From: Epiperipatus broadwayi | Lineage: Eukaryota; Onychophora; Udeonychophora; Euonychophora; Peripatidae | Length of the DNA: 64,000 bases | Assembly: GCA_028023455.1 (NCBI GenBank) | Contig: JAQFVV010006312.1 | Coordinates: 3,619,835-3,683,834, forward strand | Direction: 5' to 3' | In this document: piece after piece, positions 59,150 to 64,000 of the stretch | Layout: every line of letters begins with the position of its first letter | Position numbering within the stretch: the stretch's first letter is position 1 | Notes under the pieces: generated by a model | Seen by the model: only the letters and a program-made list of their open reading frames with translations | What the model was told of the DNA's origin: nothing | Databases searched by the model: none | Made by a program: the position numbers and the translations under genes

Positions 59150-60728
59150 TCCTTCATTATTATATAAATATGTTGATATGTAAAACTAAATTTTCTGAAA
59201 TTGTTACTTTATATATATATATAGTAATAATAGTTATTAATATTAGCCCCTTTAAATCGAATACATTTTTGATAAATTCTCTGTAATTATGATTTCCTGT
59301 TATTGTCAGAGTTAAGTAGAATTGTTTAGCTATTCAACGAGGTTGTCGTTTTAATATTTAAATGTAAATGAACCAGTGAGTACTTATAAGATGCTATTTC
59401 ATATATATATATATATTGTTAACAACATATCAACTTTTTTATTTCTTTTTTGATTGAAACATTGGGGATAACTAGTGTGACTTATCTGGATTAAATAAAT
59501 CTATATGTTAGTTTTTATGATCCAAATAAATTTTACATGTATATGTAAAGCTAAAATAAGGTACGCTTTAATTAATAGCTAAATGCAGATCGTGGATCTC
59601 TCCTACAACAAGTTAAGATTAACAAGATAGACATTTCATTAAATGAACAATATTGCCTTTATAGATCAATTGGATGTAGGCTGCTGTCTATATAAAATAA
59701 TTCTAAAGTTATTTAAAACGTAAATATTTTAGTTGTACTAACCGGGACTAGAATCATTGATTGATGAATTACTCATGTCAGGAATGTTCTTTATAAAAAC
59801 ACATTAAAAGTCCAGTGAAGTAAAGTTTTTTTTTTATTACCAATAAATTATTAAGAGTGCATTATCGATAAATTTATAAGAATCCACTATTGTTAGTGAA
59901 ATTACAAGGTAAATCGGTGCATAATTTTTTTAAAAAAAAATCTGTTGCTCCTTCAAATACAATTTCTTTGAAATTATTGTTATTATTATTATTATCACCA
60001 TCGTTATTTTTATTATTTTCTATGATGATTAAACTTTTAAAAGATGAGAAAAGTTTCTTTTTTTAATATGATGATTATCTAAATAATATTTTATTTGTTT
60101 CTGAATAGAAATCAAGCAATTGAGTATTAACTAGACAATTTAAAAATGAATTATATATATAAACAGGGTTGCATCTGAATTATTTAATGAAATGGAATTT
60201 AAAAATACTATATTCTTATATTTAGGAAATTTTTTTTATACTATTTTACTTTTTATTTGAAAATAAAGTCTACAAATAATGCAAAGAAGTAACGAAAAAG
60301 AAACAGTATTAAGAATAACAAAATAAAATAAATATTTGTGTTCGAACTCCCACTTCCATTAATAGAGTTATTGCAAATATCAAAGTATTTAAATAGAGCT
60401 GAGATAAATCGAGTATCTAAAAATATGAGAAAATAATTGATTATTTGCATCAGTTTTGATAAAATATCAACAGAGGTAAAAATTTTTAGAAAAAACGATT
60501 AGATAATGAAACAAGATAAAAAAAAGTTTATTAAATTAAAAAAAAAAATTTTTTTTTTTTTTTGAGAAAAAGTTTATATAATTTCATATATACACACACA
60601 GATATCATTGCACCCACAAACTCATATACATACGCTGAAATACTCAGACATAATAGCAAATTCAAACATTTAAAGACAATACTTTAATTACTCTGGTAGT
60701 TTCATTTATCATTATCTGTGAAAATTTT
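59150..60728. other. AT-rich, no gene seen
   Basis: Short TA runs and poly(A)/poly(T) stretches (for example 60538-60562). No frames with motifs. The minus frame at 60253-60450 is hydrophobic and AT-driven. Confidence 0.4.
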
Positions 60729-60905
60729 CTAATCGATTTATTAACTGATGATCAATTTGGATTTAGAGAGAGTAGAAAAACAATCGATATTATTTTTTAA
60801 AAAAACTATTTTTGAAACATATTTAAAACAAAAAAAAAAGATTAATACATGTTTTTCTGATATTCAAAAAAACAGTATTGAAAAAACAATAAAATAGCTC
60901 CTTTT
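60729..60905 (+). pseudogene. LINE reverse-transcriptase fragment
   Basis: Plus-strand reading gives LIDLLTDDQFGFRESRKTID and, past stops, a HVFLIFKK block corresponding to the QFGFR..RST..I and FIDFKKAFD motifs of non-LTR reverse transcriptases. Only about 60 codons survive, with at least three stops. It is of a different type from the LINE at 25.6-28.1 kb, which has EQAGF instead of DQFGF. Confidence 0.65.
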
Positions 60906-61124
60906 TGTAATTATTAGATACTTTTTCTGATCAATAATGAATGATTACCTAAGTTAGCCTTTGGGAAGATTATCTTAAAATAAATCTTAGGTTTAATTAT
61001 AACCTAAAAATTTTTATTTTGACAGGTTTGGCTTTGAATCTAAGTCATAGGTATGGCAGTTAGATGTAACCATTTAAACATAAGTCATGATTTACGTGTT
61101 AACCCATAAACTGCCTCTTACGAG

Positions 61125-61880
61125 GCTTCTCATCGACATCTGACATCACTCTAATTCTGCTAGTTTTAATGGTAGAATATTCGTTTGACAGTTATTGATT
61201 AGGTTTTTAAAAGTTCTGTAAGATGGTGCCCTCTTCCGAATTATTTTACAAATAAAAAAAAAAAAAACCGCATTTAAAACTAAACAAAAAAGAACCTTGT
61301 CGGTGATTGGCTGTCAGCCAGCTCTAAGCCAAAAAAGACATTCTGATTGGCTGGAAAGAACAAAGAAACCGCCTGATCAAAGAAAATAAAGAAAAACGCT
61401 GAGATTTTCATTTCGAATGTAATTTAAGTATTAAAAAAATATAAAATGAGAAATTAAAATAGTTTTTTAAAAAATATACTAAAAAAACAAAATTATTTTT
61501 GAAAAATATTGAAGATTTTAGTAAAAATATTTAAGATTTAGCAAAAAGAAATCTTTACTTTTCAATAACGTAAAATTGAAAAAAAGCGTTTACGTAACCA
61601 TTTTTTTGTTTAGACATTCACTTTATATTTGCCGAAATTGAATATATTTTATAATAAATAAATAGCAATTTATTTTTGAAAGAACTTTCGTTCTCTTTCA
61701 TAACCTGAAAAATTAGTAATATTATTTTTATAAACGTATCTGAGTTGAATTTAATATTATAGGCGAATATATTTTAACAATAGGCTTTGTCTTCAGTTTG
61801 TGAGTTGGCCAATTAAAAGATTTTATTTTTACTTCATACAACCAATAATATAATTAGCAGTTTAAGGTTTAAATAAGATT
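61125..61880. mobile_element. Third copy of the foldback-element arm
   Basis: Aligned with 12555-13300 in the same orientation. Shared blocks include GACATCACTCTAATTC, TTCTGTAAGATG.TGCCCTCT, GACATTCTGATTGGCT and GTCTTCAGTTTGT.AGTTGG. No inverted partner is seen nearby, so it is a half element or a solo arm. The conserved GATTGGCT motifs (CCAAT box on the other strand) recur in both copies. Confidence 0.65.
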
Positions 61881-62073
61881 AGTTATCTGAAGATTGAGAA
61901 AAGAAAATATATCAGCATAAATTACATAAAAATAGATTTCTTAAATAAAATAGCTAAATGTAAGCAGAAAGCAAAAGCTTTTGTTTTTTTTTTAATTTTA
62001 TTTAACATTTATTAAAAGAATTTTATAAACAATACAAATATCTTTAGAAAAAATATTCACTGTATTTGAAATA

Positions 62074-62799
62074 GGCAAAACTCTCTATACGTATTTCTAC
62101 TCAGTGCAAGACAGAGTAATCAATGGATGCCAGAAGGCTTGTGCATAAAATTCCCATCTAGTGCATACTCATCCAATATTCTTAGACTAGTTTCTGGCTT
62201 GTGGCCTTGATCTTAGGATCTAATACAACCCTCCGGCAGCCACCTTTTATCTCTACTTAGCTCCAAAACTATGAGACTTAAATTGAAAACACTATAATAT
62301 TTTTAATCCAAGCTCATCAGCTTATATAGTCATATAGGTCTGAACTCAGTTCAGTACCTATACATTTTGGTGTATTTGGTTCTTTAATAATCATAGCTGT
62401 CACTATCCTAATAGGCAAGATTGGTTTTAAGCCAATAAACATCACATGATCACCATTTCTTATGCTTGCTCTTAATTGTTATTAAAACAGGCAAAACTCT
62501 CTATATGGAGTTTTGTAGTTAAGTAGAGATAAAAGGTGGCTGCTGTAGAGTTGCATTAAATCCTAAGATCTAGGTGCAGAGCTCTCAGATCCAAGGCTCC
62601 TCACTGACAAAGGCCACAAGTCAGAAATTGGTCTGAGGATACTGGAAGAGTAGGGACTAGATGGGGATTTTATGCACAAGTCTTCCGGCATCCATTGATC
62701 ACTCTGGCTTGCACTGAGTCGCAATACATATAGAGAGTTTTACCTGTTTTAATAACAGTTAAGAGCAAACATAAGAAATGGTAATCATGTGATGTTTAT
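62074..62799. mobile_element. Compound foldback member of the hammerhead SINE family
   Basis: Flanked by the perfect 13-base duplication TGTATTTGAAATA (62061-62073 and 62800-62812). The left part (62074-62272) is the inverted counterpart of 62505-62750. The middle holds a further inverted family end (62433-62510, CAATAAACATCACATGATCA and onward) that pairs with the right terminus over about 75 bases. It looks like two elements joined in opposite orientation before or during one insertion event, since a single target duplication encloses all of it. Confidence 0.65.
62584..62650 (+). ncRNA. Second hammerhead-like fold, covarying stem I
   Basis: Plus strand: CCAAGGCTCCTCA, CTGACAA, AGGCCACAAGTCA, GAAATTGGTC, TGAGGATACTGG. 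Stem I pairs as TCCTCA/TGAGGA plus CCA/TGG, while the copy at 52 kb pairs as CTTCG/TGGGG. The bases differ on both sides and pairing is kept. The invariant G of CUGANGA is A here, so this copy is probably inactive. A third copy, on the minus strand near 62165-62215, keeps GCCAGAAACTAGTC but has lost the CUGANGA half. Confidence 0.4.
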
Positions 62800-62812
62800 T
62801 GTATTTGAAATA

Positions 62813-64000
62813 ATGATGATGTACAGTTCTAAACAAAATATTTTAAACAATGTTGAGCAAATATATAAAAACTTTTGTATGAATAAAAAGTAAATAAATC
62901 CTAAGCTAGACACTGGGAAGCCATGGCAAATTAAACATATTAATATAGTTTATTAAAGTTTATACTACAGCTCTGAAATTGATAGATTTAAATTAGATAT
63001 GTTAAGAGAATGGAAAACAGTGACAAATTATAATTATCAAATACTATTACTCTATTTATAGTAATATTTTATTTTCTAATTACTATACCAACAGTGACCT
63101 TAATTATATTTTCGTAAAACACTTGTTTGCACAAATGCATGTATGCATGTAAATAAGAGTATGTGTATACATATACTTTTAAGTTCATTGTCAATTCAGT
63201 TAACGAAATACATAATTAAAACATTATTATATGAGTAGAACAAAATCAATGTATTAAAAATTAGTTAAATTATATTGCCATTGAAAAATAGATTTGAATA
63301 CCGATCTTGAAGACTAAAGGGTTTTAATACATGACTAAGTTTCCAAAAAAAAAGTTAACAGTTAATCTCTTAGATCATGCAATAGTTGAACCCCCAAAAT
63401 GACTACATTGAACAGTGTAAGTATGCTACTTTTAAAAGTTTTGTATGGAGTTGTCTAAAGAGAGAAATACAAATTGAGTTAAGGCAAAATATATTGGACA
63501 CCTTATAAGTAAAAGACCAACATAGTTGACAATAAAGTATAAATGAAATCGGAAAAAAAAAAAACAGAACAGTAAGTAAAGATAATTATAAAAATTTAAA
63601 AAGAAAAAAGGAATTAAAAAAGAAATAAAGAACAATATAATTGATACATGATTGATAATAAATAATTATTATTACGTTAGGCTTTTTACTTTTAACATTG
63701 TGATATTTCATTACTTTATTGTCAACATTTTCCTTTTACAAATTAAGTATTTTAAAATAACTTTTATATCTACGTGTCTACGTGTGTGTGTTTTCATACT
63801 TTACTTTATCAACTTAAATGATTTTTGATTAATTGTGATTAGTTTTTCTTTTCAGTTTTCATCTTTATCTGCTAATTGTACTATTTTTCTTAGAATAATC
63901 ATTAATCGTTGAATATTTTGAAATAGTGTTTCAAGAAAGTGTTTTTTTTGTGTGTGTGTGTGTGTGTAAATAATATACAAATACTCATTATAGTAAGCAC
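62813..64000. other. AT-rich right end, no gene seen
   Basis: No recognisable element. A TG microsatellite at about 63950-63968. The minus frame at 63432-63635 is Phe-rich low complexity and is left out as a gene. Confidence 0.4.

Overview
The window is animal (metazoan) nuclear DNA: very AT-rich, full of TA, TTA and TG microsatellites, and almost free of long reading frames. It carries eukaryotic retroelements of several classes: Ty3/gypsy-like LTR elements, non-LTR (LINE) reverse transcriptases, Penelope-like elements with a GIY-YIG domain, SINE-like elements, and DNA-transposon derivatives with TTAA or long inverted repeats. I see no bacterial operons, CRISPR arrays or rRNA/tRNA genes. I cannot name the species. 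AT-rich planarians, cnidarians, spiders or molluscs would all fit, and nothing here decides between them.

Layout. 914-12363: a young LTR retroelement (element A) with giant LTRs of about 4.4 kb, a tRNA-Lys type primer-binding site (PBS), a polypurine tract and a short interior. The interior encodes a repetitive coiled-coil protein of 375 codons. After one amber stop the same frame continues into a second protein with evenly spaced CKMK motifs. 12.6-16.4 kb: a foldback DNA element with 0.55-kb arms and a TTAA-flanked piggyBac-like MITE. 17.6 kb: a perfect 48-bp hairpin. 18.5-19.3 kb: a CpG-containing stretch with an ETS-type site. 20.7-24 kb: diverged repeats and large TTA arrays. 25.2-28.1 kb: a palindromic MITE and a dead LINE (endonuclease plus reverse transcriptase, minus strand). 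33.8-35.6 and 37.9-38.5 kb: Penelope-like relics, the first arranged as a giant palindrome.

40.0-44.6 kb: on the minus strand, a series of short open segments bounded by plausible splice signals, with compatible phases over the first four. This is the best candidate for a cellular gene. I do not recognise the product. 45.1-47.25 kb: a decayed gypsy pol (RT, RNase H, integrase; minus strand). 47.25-58.63 kb: a second, old LTR element (element B, minus strand) with a decayed PBS, a gag-like coiled-coil relic and two LTRs. Its downstream LTR is split by a 4.16-kb insertion that has a perfect 22-bp target-site duplication, an AATAAA and an A-rich tail, so it looks like a retroposed RNA with no detectable protein. 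The same LTR also holds a SINE-like element with a hammerhead-ribozyme-like core. 58.95-59.13 kb: a perfect 87-bp Penelope-terminus palindrome. 60.7 kb: a LINE RT fragment. 61.1-61.9 kb: another copy of the foldback-element arm. 62.07-62.80 kb: a compound foldback member of the hammerhead SINE family.

Most striking signals: (1) the giant-LTR element with a coiled-coil gag-like protein, amber readthrough geometry and an array of PBS-like repeats; (2) a SINE-like family with 12-13-bp target duplications and a hammerhead-like fold whose stem I covaries between copies, plus two unrelated families with the same core layout; (3) the 4.16-kb retroposed non-coding sequence; (4) the unrecognised minus-strand gene. 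All calls were made by eye, without database searches.
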